Part shown: piece after piece, positions 17,819 through 26,738 of the stretch
How the letters are laid out: each line of letters begins with the position of its first letter
How positions within the stretch are numbered: the stretch's first letter is position 1
DNA from: Modicisalibacter sp049808615
GTDB taxonomy: Bacteria > Pseudomonadota > Gammaproteobacteria > Pseudomonadales > Halomonadaceae
NCBI RefSeq assembly: GCF_049808615.1
Contig: NZ_JBNCAN010000019.1
Span: 1 to 64,000, forward strand
Reading direction: 5' to 3'
DNA: 64,000 bases
Notes under the pieces: generated by a model
Told to the model about the DNA's origin: nothing
The model's input: the letters and a program-made list of their open reading frames with translations, nothing else
The model's database searches: none
Program-made: the position numbers and the translations under genes

Positions 17819-18646
17819 GTGAAGAACGCAAACGCTACAGGCATTCGCTTTTGGCGCGATGACCGGCTACCTTTCCTGGAGGCCCGTGGCGTCGAGGACG
17901 GTCGACGGGTGTGCTATGACAAACACACCCATACGACCTTCTCCATCGGTGTCATCACTGCGGGACACAGCACTTACCTGAATGGAAACACACGCCAAAC
18001 GGTTGCCAAAGGCTCGGTGGTGCTGATGAACCCTGAAGAGGTTCATGCCTGCAATCCCATCGAAGACCAACCCTGGTCATATCGCATGTTCTATGTGAAC
18101 GCCTCCTGGCTTGGCGATCTACAGCGCACCTTGGGTTTCAGCCCCAGCGGGGATTTTCAGCCTTTCTCGACAGTAGCCACTCGGAATCCGCTGCTCTATC
18201 GCAGCTTGAATGATCTTTATGCAACGCTTATCGATCCAGACAGCGATGTCTTGCACAAACATAGCAGCGCCATCGAGTTTTTCTCGACTCTTCAGCAGCG
18301 TTCACACCCCGCTTCGGTCATCTGCTGGCCTGAGAACCACAAAATCAGACGCGCCGCGGAATTCATTTCCGAGCACTGCGTCGAGGCCTTGACCCTCGAA
18401 ATGATTGCCAGCGCCTCGGAGATGTCTCCGTCACATCTGATCCGCGCGTTCAAACGCCGCTACGGCATGACGCCCCACGCCTATCTGATCAACCGTCGCG
18501 TGCAGTACGGTCTGGCACGACTCCGGCGCGGGCACGCCATTGCAGAAGTGGCGCTGGAGGCCGGTTTTGCCGATCAGGCGCATTTCCAGCGCACCTTCAA
18601 GCGTCTTGTCGCGGCAACCCCTCGACAATACATGGCAGCCTTCTGA
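17819..18646 (+). CDS. AraC-family regulator beside a LysE exporter
   Basis: Transcription activator of about 275 residues. The N-terminal cupin-like sensing half has HTHTTFSIGVITAGHSTYLNG, and the C-terminal half has the two AraC helix-turn-helix motifs (LTLEMIASASEMSPSHLIRAFKRRYG and IAEVALEAGFADQAHFQRTFKR). Start is taken as GTG 17819, with AAGGA eight bases upstream; the frame also opens at a TTG (17753). It converges on a LysE-family gene 13 bases away. Such AraC/LysE neighbours usually control amino-acid export; the ligand is unknown. Confidence 0.82.
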   Translation: MKNANATGIRFWRDDRLPFLEARGVEDGRRVCYDKHTHTTFSIGVITAGHSTYLNGNTRQTVAKGSVVLMNPEEVHACNPIEDQPWSYRMFYVNASWLGDLQRTLGFSPSGDFQPFSTVATRNPLLYRSLNDLYATLIDPDSDVLHKHSSAIEFFSTLQQRSHPASVICWPENHKIRRAAEFISEHCVEALTLEMIASASEMSPSHLIRAFKRRYGMTPHAYLINRRVQYGLARLRRGHAIAEVALEAGFADQAHFQRTFKRLVAATPRQYMAAF

Positions 18647-18659
18647 TGACTGGCTCGGC

Positions 18660-19256
18660 TTATAGCCAAAGAAGATAGAGCGCACTGAAAGCCAGCAAGA
18701 CCGCCATCAGACGATTGAAACGCCGCATCTGGCGAGAATCCTGCAGAAAGCGTCCCAGGAAGGTTCCGGTGAAAGCCCAGCAGCCGATCGAAAGATAGCA
18801 GATCACAAAATAGAGAGCGGTGAATTGCCATAGCAGACTGGCAGCACCATCTGCGGTGTAGGCTCCCATCCCCGCGAGCGACGCCAGCCAGGCCTTTGGG
18901 TTCAACCACTGCATTATTGCACCCTTGACCATCGAGGGCCCGGCCGCCTTGCGTTGATCAGCGCCGAGCCGCCCATCGTCCGTGGCGAGCCTGAAGGCCG
19001 TGTAGAGTAAAAACGCCACCCCAGCCCCTTGAATGAGGGCCGTGAAATAGGGCCATCGATAAAGCAGTTCATGCAGCCCCAGCCCGATCAACAAGAGCAG
19101 CAAGGTAAACCCCAGGGTCGCTCCGGTGACGTGCCGCATGCTGGGGCGAAAACCATACTGCGCGCCGGCACTCAAGGCGACGATGTTCACCGGGCCGGGA
19201 GAAATCGAGGCCGCCAGGGCAAAGGCGGTCATGGAAAGGAAAAGACTCGCTGTCAT
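18660..19256 (-). CDS. LysE/RhtB-family amino-acid exporter
   Basis: Inner-membrane exporter of 198 residues with about six hydrophobic helices. The N-terminal ASISPGPVNIVALSAGAQYGF carries the conserved SPGP motif, and the centre has the QWLNPKAW block of the family. GAGG lies 7 bases before the ATG. It converges with the AraC regulator gene, its likely controller. The substrate amino acid cannot be read from sequence. Confidence 0.87.
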   Translation of the reverse strand: MTASLFLSMTAFALAASISPGPVNIVALSAGAQYGFRPSMRHVTGATLGFTLLLLLIGLGLHELLYRWPYFTALIQGAGVAFLLYTAFRLATDDGRLGADQRKAAGPSMVKGAIMQWLNPKAWLASLAGMGAYTADGAASLLWQFTALYFVICYLSIGCWAFTGTFLGRFLQDSRQMRRFNRLMAVLLAFSALYLLWL

Positions 19257-19357
19257 AAAGGCACCTCGGATGGATCGAACGCTAGATAAACAAGATCAAT
19301 AGCGCGATCTACCCGAGGCCGTATTGAACAAAATGCGCACCTGCGAAAAAGCGGGTG

Positions 19358-20119
19358 TCACTGCATCCGAATACCGCCATCCAGACGAATCACCTCGCCG
19401 TTGAGCATGGTGTTGGTCACGATCTGCTCCGCCAGCGCGGCGTATTCTGCCGCCTTGCCCAGCCGCTTGGGAAACGGTACCGCCGCGGAGAGCGCCGCCA
19501 CCGCATCTTCGGGGATACCACTCATCATCGGCGTCTCGAATACCCCGGGGGCGATGGTCATCACCCGGATACCCTGGCGCGAAAGCTCTCGCGCCAGCGG
19601 CAGGGTCATGCCGGCAACGCCGGCCTTGGAGGCGCTGTAGGCCGCTTGCCCTACCTGACCGTCGAAGGCGGCAATCGAGGCGGTATCGATGATGACACCG
19701 CGCTCCCCGTCGTCGCCTTCCGGGGAATTCCTGGCCATGGCGGCGGCGGCCAGGCGCAACACATTGAAGGTGCCAACCAAATTGATATGAATCGTTTTCG
19801 CAAAGGCGTCGAGATCGGCAGGGTTGCCCTCACGATCGAGTAACTTGGCCACGCTGACCACGCCGGCACAATGCACCACGCCGTGCAGTCCGCCCAGGTT
19901 CAAGGCATGATCCACGGCGGTCTGCATATCCTCGGGGCTGGTGATATCACCCTGACAGGCAATCGCTGAGTCTCCCAGGCGGGAGGCAATCGCCTCGACG
20001 GTGTCGCTCAAGTCACACAGCACCACCTTGGCACCACCGGCCACCAGTCGTTCCGCGGTGGCCGCACCTAGGCCGGAAGCGGCCCCTGTGATCAGAAAAT
20101 TGCGATCTTGCAATTGCAT
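19358..20119 (-). CDS. SDR 3-hydroxyacyl-CoA dehydrogenase (HSD10-like)
   Basis: Short-chain dehydrogenase of 253 residues with cofactor motif TGAASGLG (11-18), acidic CDLSD after beta-2 (NAD preference), and catalytic Ser (DTASIAA), Tyr (about 160) and Lys (about 164) in YSASKAG. The APGVFETPMM block and overall length match type II 3-hydroxyacyl-CoA dehydrogenases of beta-oxidation. Its ATG overlaps the acyl-CoA synthetase stop codon by one base (TAATG), so the two are coupled. Confidence 0.87.
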   Translation of the reverse strand: MQLQDRNFLITGAASGLGAATAERLVAGGAKVVLCDLSDTVEAIASRLGDSAIACQGDITSPEDMQTAVDHALNLGGLHGVVHCAGVVSVAKLLDREGNPADLDAFAKTIHINLVGTFNVLRLAAAAMARNSPEGDDGERGVIIDTASIAAFDGQVGQAAYSASKAGVAGMTLPLARELSRQGIRVMTIAPGVFETPMMSGIPEDAVAALSAAVPFPKRLGKAAEYAALAEQIVTNTMLNGEVIRLDGGIRMQ

Positions 20120-21777
20120 TAAGATGTCTCCTGGTTGTCGGCGGCCTCGGCGCGCAGCTTGAAGCGCTGGATCTTGCCGCTGGGGGTTTTAGGCAGGGTC
20201 TCGACGAACTCGATTTCCCGTGGGTAGGCATGGGACGACAGACGTTCACGCACCCGTTGGCGAATCTCGTCCGCCAGGGCGTCACTCGGCTCGAAACCAT
20301 CGCCGAGCACCACATAGGACTTGATCACCTCACCGCGAATCGAATCCGGCTTGCCCACCGCCGCGGATTCCGCCACGGCGGGATGAGTCATCACAGTATT
20401 CTCCACATCGGTAGGTCCGACCCGATAGCCAGAGGTGGTGATGATATCGTCGTTACGGCCGGCAAAGCAGAAGGTGCCGTCAGCCTCACGGACCACTACG
20501 TCACCGGTTAGATAATAGCCTTTCGCGAAAGGGTCCTTCTCCTGCCAGGTATAGCCGGGAAAGAAGTGCGCCGGCGAGGCGGCGATATCCACCCCCAGCA
20601 CACCGGGCTCGCCCACCGGAAGCTCGTTGTATTCCGCATCCAGTACCGCCAAGCGGTAGCCGGGTAGCGGCATACCCATGCCCCCGACCGGCTTGGGATG
20701 CTCGAGGACATGATGATTGCAGCAGGTCATGCCGGTTTCGGTCTGACCGTAGTGGTCCATCACCGGACAGCCCAGCGCGCGCTCGACCCAGCCCACCACC
20801 TCGGTATTCAAGGGTTCGCCGGCGGAACTCGCGACCCGCAGCGAGAGTTTTTCCGATGCCTCGTCGAACAAACCCGAGGCCTTCATCAACCGGTAGGCGG
20901 TCGGTGCCGCGGCGAAGTTGGTGATCTCATGCTTGATCATGAAATCAAGTGCCCCTTGGGCATCGAAGGCCGCCTCGCAGAAATGCGTAGTGGCACCCAG
21001 TAATAGCGGGCCGGTGATAGCGTAGTAGAGCCCGTAGGCCCATCCCGGATCGGCCATGTTCCAGAAGCGATCCTCCACCCGCAGGTCGATGGCCAATTCC
21101 ATGTAGAGAGCAAAGGCGGATAGCGCCGACAAAGGCACCGCCACCCCCTTGGGTTTGCCCACGGTGCCGGAGGTGAACATCTGTAGAAACGGCGCAGTGG
21201 GATCGAGACGTGGCGGCTCTGTTTCTATCGTCGGATGCGCGATGGCGGCCTTCCAATCGAGATCCTCGCCATGCTCTTTGTCGGCACCGCCGATGCACAA
21301 TACTGGTGGGCATTGACTGAGATCATCGAATTTGTGTCGATTGGCCTGATCGGTGATCACCAGCCGAGCATCGGCGCGGGCCAGGCGAAAGTCCACGGCG
21401 TCAGGCCCGAAGGCGGTGAATAATGGCTGATAGACGGCACCGATACGCCAGGTCGCCAGTACCGCGATCATCAGCTCGGGAGTGCGCGGCAACATGCAGG
21501 CGATACGATCTCCTGCACCTAGCCCTGCCGACTGCAGCCACCCTGCCAGGCGCGCGCTGGCCTCCTCCAGGGCCGCATAGCTCCAGCGAGTTATCTTACC
21601 CTGGGTGTCTTCGTGCACCAGGGCGATGCGCTCGCCATTGCCTTCGCGCAAATGACGGGCGCAGCAAGCATCGAAGGCATTCAATCGTCCATCCTGATGG
21701 TCATCCAGCCGGGCCACCACTTCATCGATCGAAAAATGATCGATATAGGATGCATAGTCCTTGGGTACTGTTGTCAT
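20119..21777 (-). CDS. AMP-forming acyl-CoA synthetase
   Basis: Activates a carboxylic acid to its CoA thioester via an acyl-adenylate. The 552-residue protein has P-loop FTSGTVGKPKG (about 197-207), YGQTETG, the hinge block YLTGDVVVREADGTFCFAGRNDD and the C-terminal catalytic lysine in PKTPSGKIQR. It resembles acetyl/medium-chain synthetases more than FadD. Translationally coupled to the downstream SDR and divergent from a thiolase gene, giving a small beta-oxidation-type set. Chain length is not determinable here. Confidence 0.87.
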   Translation of the reverse strand: MTTVPKDYASYIDHFSIDEVVARLDDHQDGRLNAFDACCARHLREGNGERIALVHEDTQGKITRWSYAALEEASARLAGWLQSAGLGAGDRIACMLPRTPELMIAVLATWRIGAVYQPLFTAFGPDAVDFRLARADARLVITDQANRHKFDDLSQCPPVLCIGGADKEHGEDLDWKAAIAHPTIETEPPRLDPTAPFLQMFTSGTVGKPKGVAVPLSALSAFALYMELAIDLRVEDRFWNMADPGWAYGLYYAITGPLLLGATTHFCEAAFDAQGALDFMIKHEITNFAAAPTAYRLMKASGLFDEASEKLSLRVASSAGEPLNTEVVGWVERALGCPVMDHYGQTETGMTCCNHHVLEHPKPVGGMGMPLPGYRLAVLDAEYNELPVGEPGVLGVDIAASPAHFFPGYTWQEKDPFAKGYYLTGDVVVREADGTFCFAGRNDDIITTSGYRVGPTDVENTVMTHPAVAESAAVGKPDSIRGEVIKSYVVLGDGFEPSDALADEIRQRVRERLSSHAYPREIEFVETLPKTPSGKIQRFKLRAEAADNQETS

Positions 21778-21796
21778 TGTTCAACTCCCTATTTTT

Positions 21797-21813
21797 CGTT
21801 AACGTAAACGTCA
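21797..21813. promoter_or_regulatory. LiuR-like ACGT dyad upstream of the acyl-CoA synthetase gene
   Basis: CGTTAACGTAAACG with its flanks is a near-palindrome of repeated ACGT/CGTT half-sites, similar to binding motifs reported for the MerR-family regulator LiuR of branched-chain and fatty-acid catabolism. It lies in the leader, about 20-35 bases before the ATG. No liuR gene is in the window. Confidence 0.35.
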
Positions 21814-21856
21814 ACCAATATTCACTGTAGCTTGCCCGTACCGGGTGCCTCGGTAA

Positions 21857-21885
21857 ACCCTAGCCAGAGTGTTGCAAAGGCACAA
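21857..21885 (-). promoter_or_regulatory. Candidate promoter of the acyl-CoA synthetase-SDR operon
   Basis: TTGTGC (21880-21885), 17 bases, TAGGGT (21857-21862) preceded by GGC, the same -10 style as the prp promoter. Predicted start is near 21850, giving a roughly 70-base leader. Confidence 0.45.
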
Positions 21886-22030
21886 GCAAACACGGCCGCC
21901 GTGCCTTTAGACCAACGGATAAACAGTGCTGCCGCCCATTGCGCAAGACGGTCAGGAAGGTTTCACTAAAGGCAGTGCTTGTCTCTCAACGCAGGATTAC
22001 TCCACCGCTCATCTTTCTCAGGAGAACACC

Positions 22031-23218
22031 ATGACCGCCTCATCCAATGTCGTGATTCTTTCCGGCGCCCGTACGCCCATGGGGGGCATGCTCGGCAGCC
22101 TGTCCAGTCTTACCGCGCCAGAACTCGGGGCAGCCGCGATTCGCGCTGCCATCGAGCGTGCCGGCATCGAAGCCGGCAGCATCGACGAGGGTATCATCGG
22201 CTGCGTGCTGCCCGGCGGGGTCAAGCAAGGGCCTGGACGCCAGGCCATGCGCAAGGCCGGCATTCCCGATGGAATCGGCGCCACCACCATCAACAAGCTA
22301 TGCGGTTCCGGCATGAAGGCGGCCATGATGGCTCACGATCTGATTCGTGCCGGCAGCGGCAGCATCCTGCTGGCCGGCGGGATGGAGTCGATGTCCAACG
22401 CGCCCCATGTGCTGACGAAGGCCCGCAGCGGCTATCGTCTCGGTCACGGCGAACTCAAGGATCACATGTTCCTTGACGGCCTGGAGGATGCGGAAACCGG
22501 CAAGCTGATGGGCGCCTTCGCTCAGCAGGTGGCGGACGAGCGCGGCTATTCCCGGGAGCGTATGGACGATTTCGCCATCGCCTCCCTGGAACGTGCCATG
22601 GCGTCTCACGAAAAAGGCGAACTGGCCGGAGAAATGGTACCGGTAACGGTCACCAGCCGTGCCGGCGAGAGCATCGTCGAGCACGATGAGCAGCCCTTTC
22701 AGGCCAAGCTCGACAAGATACGCGGTCTGCGTCCGGCCTTCGCCAAGGACGGCACCATCACCGCCGCCAATGCCAGCTCCATCTCCGATGGCGCCTCGGC
22801 CCTGATCCTGGCAAGCTCTGAGTCCGCCGAGCGCCAAGGCGCCAAGCCCCTCGCCCGCATCCTTGGCCATAGCACCCACTCCCAGCACCCGAGCGAGTTC
22901 ACTATCGCCCCGGTAGGGGCCATCGACAAGCTGCTCAAGAAACTCGGCTGGAGAGTGGACGACGTCGATCTGTTCGAGATCAACGAAGCCTTCGCCGTGG
23001 TCACCCTGATGGCCATGGACGATCACAACATCCCTCACGACAAGGTCAACGTGTTCGGCGGCGCCTGTGCCCAGGGTCATCCGATCGGCTCCACCGGTTC
23101 GCGGATCATCGTCACCCTGCTCAACGCCCTGCGCCAGCGTGGCGGCAAGCGCGGCATCGCCAGCCTGTGTATTGGCGGCGGCGAAGCGACAGCGGTGGCA
23201 GTGGAACTGCTCGACTGA
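22031..23218 (+). CDS. Acetyl-CoA acetyltransferase (thiolase)
   Basis: Thiolase-superfamily enzyme of 395 residues. Nucleophile Cys in KLCGSGMKA (about residue 91), NEAFAV (about 318), His in GHPIGSTGSR (about 348) and second Cys in SLCIGGGEA (about 378) complete the catalytic set. The GGACAQGHPIG block is slightly unusual beside the common GGAIALGHP. AGGAG lies before ATG 22031. Divergent from the acyl-CoA synthetase/SDR pair, it probably completes a short fatty-acid or branched-chain degradation pathway. A terminator follows. Confidence 0.92.
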   Translation: MTASSNVVILSGARTPMGGMLGSLSSLTAPELGAAAIRAAIERAGIEAGSIDEGIIGCVLPGGVKQGPGRQAMRKAGIPDGIGATTINKLCGSGMKAAMMAHDLIRAGSGSILLAGGMESMSNAPHVLTKARSGYRLGHGELKDHMFLDGLEDAETGKLMGAFAQQVADERGYSRERMDDFAIASLERAMASHEKGELAGEMVPVTVTSRAGESIVEHDEQPFQAKLDKIRGLRPAFAKDGTITAANASSISDGASALILASSESAERQGAKPLARILGHSTHSQHPSEFTIAPVGAIDKLLKKLGWRVDDVDLFEINEAFAVVTLMAMDDHNIPHDKVNVFGGACAQGHPIGSTGSRIIVTLLNALRQRGGKRGIASLCIGGGEATAVAVELLD

Positions 23219-23238
23219 GCGTCGCTACTTCGACGAAT

Positions 23239-23272
23239 GCCCGCCTTCTTCACCGAAGAGCGGGCGTTTTTA
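23239..23272 (+). terminator. Intrinsic terminator after the thiolase gene
   Basis: GCCCGC (23239-23244) pairs with GCGGGC (23260-23265), with an inner CTTC/GAAG extension, followed by GTTTTTAT. It ends within the last bases of the fetB remnant on the opposite strand. Confidence 0.8.
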
Positions 23273-23539
23273 TTGCCGGAGAACCGCCAGACGATCCAGC
23301 CTCAGCCGCTCGCGGCCGTCGAACAGGCGTCGACTCCCTGCCGCCACCGCCACCGCCACCAGGGTGCCGAAGCCGGTGCCGAGGGTGATGGTGATGGTGA
23401 TGGTGAACATGATGAGCATCTGGTACTTGACCGCTAAGGCCGGCGGGCTACCGGCGAGTATCTGCCCTGTCATCATGCCCGGCAGCGGGATGGCATACTG
23501 CGGCTGATACCAGGGTTCGGGGCCGATGATCACGCTCAT
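23270..23539 (-). pseudogene. fetB: FetB remnant, internally deleted (YbbM-family permease)
   Basis: The 89-residue frame contains the C-terminal portion of FetB iron-export permeases: LPGMMTGQILAG followed by ALAVKYQMLIMFTITI, matching E. coli FetB LPGMMSG...IKYQIMVTF. Preceding it, PWYQPQYAIPL looks like the central region of FetB, directly joined to the C-terminal block. About 170-200 residues are therefore missing, apparently by in-frame deletion at a repeated PL-GM segment. The frame stays open and its ATG overlaps the fetA remnant's stop codon (ATGA). It includes hexamer runs encoding TITITIT and VAVAVA. Too few membrane helices remain for a normal permease. Confidence 0.65.
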
Positions 23540-23712
23540 GGGCTTGCTTCGCTCGTCGTGCGGTTCACCAGTCCTCCCGCCTCGATGCGCAAGTGGCGGT
23601 TAGCGACCCTCACGATCTGGCCCGGTTCCATGGCCAGATCGAGCATCAGGAGTTCCCCGATACTCAGCTGTTCGAGTATCAGGGGGAGGCCTGGGGGCAT
23701 GGCTTGCTCCAT
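23536..23712 (-). pseudogene. fetA: FetA remnant, internally deleted ABC ATPase
   Basis: A 58-residue frame just upstream of the fetB remnant. LILEQLSIG...LAMEPGQ looks like the start of an ABC ATPase, and the rest (IVRVANRHLRIEAG) like the very end of FetA, where a THD...RVANRHLRLE segment is expected. Walker A, signature and Walker B are all absent, so roughly 150 residues have been lost in frame. The assignment leans on the neighbouring fetB remnant, because fetA and fetB are normally paired with an overlapping junction, which is preserved here. It cannot be a working ATPase. Confidence 0.5.
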
Positions 23713-23832
23713 GGTGGATCAGTCGCTGGTCATGAGCATAGCAAGCCGACGCCAGGAGTCCTACGATTGCACATATATGGAATTCCATATATTTTATTGA
23801 AGGCGTACACGGCATTTTCAAAGGCGCTTTCC

Positions 23833-24906
23833 ATGGACAGCCATACCTATTCTGATGCCCCCTCCACCAGCGAAGGAATGGGTGTCTTCGAACGCTACCT
23901 GTCGTTATGGGTTGCCCTGGCCATACTCGCTGGGATTCTGCTCGGCCAATTCGCGCCGGTCATTCCTGAGAGGCTGTCGAGATTCGAAGTCGCCCAGGTC
24001 TCGATTCCGGTAGCGATACTGATCTGGGCGATGATCTTCCCGATGATGGCCAAGATCGACTTCGCCTCGATACTCGACGTGCGACGCCAGCCCAAGGGGC
24101 TCGTCATCACCACTGCGACCAACTGGCTGATCAAGCCTTTCACCATGTTCGCCATTGCCTGGTTCTTCCTGATGGTGGTGTTTCGCCCTTGGATTCCTGA
24201 AACGCTGGCCAGTCAGTATCTGGCCGGTGCTATTCTGCTGGGTGCAGCGCCCTGCACGGCGATGGTGTTCGTGTGGAGCACGCTTACCCGAGGCGATGCC
24301 GCCTACACGCTGGTCCAGGTCTCGCTGAATGATCTGATCATGCTGGTCGCCTTTGCACCCATCGTCGTCTTCCTGCTCGGCATATCGAGCATCGAGGTGC
24401 CCTGGAATACCATCGCTCTATCGGTAGTCCTCTATATCGTCATTCCACTGACAGCCGCCTACCTGACACGACGCGCCCTGATCGCACGTCGTGGCCACGG
24501 CTGGTTCGAGAACGTGTTTCTGGCGCGACTGGCCCCGATCACTCCCATCGGCCTGATTCTGACCCTGGTACTGCTCTTCGCCTTCCAGGGCGACACGATC
24601 CTCACTCATCCACTGCATATCGTGCTGATCGCCGTCCCCCTGGTCATCCAGACCTTCCTGATCTTCTTCCTTGCCTACGGCTGGGCCAAGGCATGGCGAG
24701 TACCGCACTGCGTTGCAGCACCTGGAGCGATGATCGGCGCCAGCAACTTCTTCGAACTGGCCGTGGCTGCCGCCATCGCACTGTTCGGTCTGCAGTCCGG
24801 TGCAGCGCTGGCTACGGTAGTGGGCGTCCTGGTCGAGGTGCCGGTGATGCTTGCCTTGGTACGCATTGCCAATGCCACTCGGGGGCAGTTCCCGAGCGAG
24901 GATTGA
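23833..24906 (+). CDS. acr3: ACR3-family arsenite efflux transporter
   Basis: Inner-membrane arsenite (and possibly antimonite) exporter driven by the proton gradient, 357 residues with about ten helices. The hallmark GAAPCTAMVFVWSTLTRGD has the conserved Cys near residue 141; APGAMIGASNFFELAVA is the second signature. ATG 23833 is chosen with AAGG eight bases before it; the open frame upstream covers the fetAB remnants and is not supported. The arsR gene converges from the right. No arsenate reductase gene accompanies them. Confidence 0.9.
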   Translation: MDSHTYSDAPSTSEGMGVFERYLSLWVALAILAGILLGQFAPVIPERLSRFEVAQVSIPVAILIWAMIFPMMAKIDFASILDVRRQPKGLVITTATNWLIKPFTMFAIAWFFLMVVFRPWIPETLASQYLAGAILLGAAPCTAMVFVWSTLTRGDAAYTLVQVSLNDLIMLVAFAPIVVFLLGISSIEVPWNTIALSVVLYIVIPLTAAYLTRRALIARRGHGWFENVFLARLAPITPIGLILTLVLLFAFQGDTILTHPLHIVLIAVPLVIQTFLIFFLAYGWAKAWRVPHCVAAPGAMIGASNFFELAVAAAIALFGLQSGAALATVVGVLVEVPVMLALVRIANATRGQFPSED

Positions 24907-24912
24907 TCAGCA

Positions 24913-25290
24913 TCACTCGGGAGTGCATTGGCTGTCGTAGTGGGGGGCGACACGGCGCGGCGGGCGATTGCCCATGGCGGCCAGTCGCGCCTGAAGGGCC
25001 GCCAACCTGAGCCCTTCTCCCTGGCTGGCCGATGCCAGCGTGGCCGACGCCCAGGATGGAAGCCCGTCGGCCAGCGCGTAGAATACCCACTGCCCTTCGC
25101 GTCGATCACTGAGTAGCCCACAGCCACGCAATTGTGCAAGATGACGCGATATCTTGGGTTGAGCCTCATCCAGCGCATGGGTCATTTCGCATACGCACAA
25201 CTCTCCCTCCCGGGCGATGAGCAACATCAGCATCAGGCGCGTATCATCTGCCAGGCACTTGAACAGCTGCAATGGACTCAAGGTACTCAA
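24913..25290 (-). CDS. arsR: ArsR-family metalloregulator
   Basis: Small winged-helix repressor with the arsenic-binding motif ELCVCEM (Cys at about 31 and 33) in the recognition-helix region, followed by QPKISRHLAQLRGCGLLSDRREG. About 125 residues. No ATG is available: TTG 25290 follows GGAGGAGAG closely and TTG 25281 is an alternative, so the start is a rare codon. It converges with the ACR3 gene six bases away rather than preceding it. The unusual arrangement may mean the pair was rearranged along with the damaged fetAB. Confidence 0.82.
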   Translation of the reverse strand: MSTLSPLQLFKCLADDTRLMLMLLIAREGELCVCEMTHALDEAQPKISRHLAQLRGCGLLSDRREGQWVFYALADGLPSWASATLASASQGEGLRLAALQARLAAMGNRPPRRVAPHYDSQCTPE

Positions 25291-25393
25291 CTCTCCTCCG
25301 CCGACGGGCTGATAATGGCCTGTAGCCAACGCTACTTTAGTGCATGTCTGACTACCACTCCATCGAAACCCGCCGGACCACGAGCGAAAAGAG

Positions 25394-26518
25394 TCATTCT
25401 GCCTTGAGCACGCCCCGTCGGATCTGATCTTCTTCGATCGACTCGAACAGGGCCTTGAAGTTGCCCTCGCCGAAGCCATCGTTACCCTTGCGCTGGATGA
25501 TCTCGAAGAAGATCGGCCCGATGACTGTCTCAGTGAATATCTGCAGCAACACCCCTTCCTGAGGAGCGCCATCGATCAACAAACTCAATGCCCGCAGGTC
25601 TTCCACCTTCTCCTCGTGATTGGGCACACGCTCGTCGATCTTCTCGTAATAAGTATCCGGGGTGGAAAGGAAAGTGATGCCGTTGGCTCGTAGTGCGCGC
25701 ACGGTGGCATAGATATCGTCGGTGGCCAGCGCCAGATGCTGAATCCCTTCACCGTTGTACTCCCGCAGGAATTCGGCGATCTGCGAAGTATCGTCGGCGG
25801 ATTCGTTGATTGGAATATGCATCTTGCCGCAGGGCGCGGTCATCGCCCGAGAGTGCAGCGCGGTCATCTTGCCTTCGATATCGAAGTAGCGAATCTCGCG
25901 GAAATTGGCGATGCGGGTATAGAAATCCGCCCAGACATTCATCTGGCCCCGATCGACGTTGTGGGTCAGGTGATCGAGCACTTTCAGGCCGACGCTGTTG
26001 GCGTTCTTATCGATGCTCTGGCCATTATCCGTGATCGGCTCGAAATCGATGTCGTAGATGGTGCGATCCTGGTCATCGACCTTCTCGTCGACGAAGTAAA
26101 GCAACGAGCCACCAATACCTTTGACCGCCGGGATGCCGACTTCACCGGGCCCTACAGGGTTTTCCACCGGCTCAGCGCCTTGGGCGACCACATACTCGAA
26201 GGCCTGCTGGGCATCAGACACCTTCCAGGCCATGGCGCAGGCGCTGGGGCCATGCACTTTGGCAAACGCCGCGGCATGGCTACCCGGCTCGGCGTTGAGC
26301 ACGAAATTGACGTTCTCCTGCTGGAACAGGCGGACGTTCTTGGAACGATGCTGACGGGTCTCGACAAAGCCCATCTGCAGGAATAGGCAACGTAACGCCT
26401 CCAGTCCTTCCACAGTCGGCGCGGTGTACTCGACGAACTCGAAGCCATTGGTGCCGATAGGATTGTGCTGAGCACTGTCGTGGGTAGCGGACGATGCCCT
26501 GGTCGCGGGGGCGTTCAT
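25394..26518 (-). CDS. hppD: 4-hydroxyphenylpyruvate dioxygenase
   Basis: Fe(II) dioxygenase converting 4-hydroxyphenylpyruvate to homogentisate in tyrosine catabolism. The 374-residue protein has two vicinal-oxygen-chelate domains with iron ligands in DHLTHNVD (about 182), GIQHLALA (about 256) and FFEIIQR (about 337). The start at 26518 has GGAG seven bases upstream; the open frame continues about 86 codons further without support. The N terminus is slightly extended relative to common bacterial HppD. Two TyrR-like boxes lie in the divergent upstream region. Homogentisate genes are not in the window. Confidence 0.95.
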   Translation of the reverse strand: MNAPATRASSATHDSAQHNPIGTNGFEFVEYTAPTVEGLEALRCLFLQMGFVETRQHRSKNVRLFQQENVNFVLNAEPGSHAAAFAKVHGPSACAMAWKVSDAQQAFEYVVAQGAEPVENPVGPGEVGIPAVKGIGGSLLYFVDEKVDDQDRTIYDIDFEPITDNGQSIDKNANSVGLKVLDHLTHNVDRGQMNVWADFYTRIANFREIRYFDIEGKMTALHSRAMTAPCGKMHIPINESADDTSQIAEFLREYNGEGIQHLALATDDIYATVRALRANGITFLSTPDTYYEKIDERVPNHEEKVEDLRALSLLIDGAPQEGVLLQIFTETVIGPIFFEIIQRKGNDGFGEGNFKALFESIEEDQIRRGVLKAE

Positions 26519-26656
26519 GGCGTGTCTCCCAAGTATGTTATTGGATGAACCGCCGTCTGGGCGATAGATTCCTACAAGCCTAGAGCGCTTCCAAACCTGC
26601 GGATATCCACCAGGCGTGCCTTTTGGCCAATCAAACAACGCTATCGACCGCCCGCG

Positions 26657-26674
26657 TGTAAAGAAACACTGACA
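26657..26674. promoter_or_regulatory. Weak TyrR/PhhR-like box
   Basis: TGTAAA-N6-CTGACA keeps the full left half of the TGTAAA-N6-TTTACA consensus and four of six positions of the right half. It lies 82 bases from the stronger box, on the hppD side. Confidence 0.35.
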
Positions 26675-26738
26675 TCCCTGTCCACGCCTGCTGTTTGCCC
26701 ACAGGGCAACGTCGAAGTGGCATAAAAAAGTGACACGC

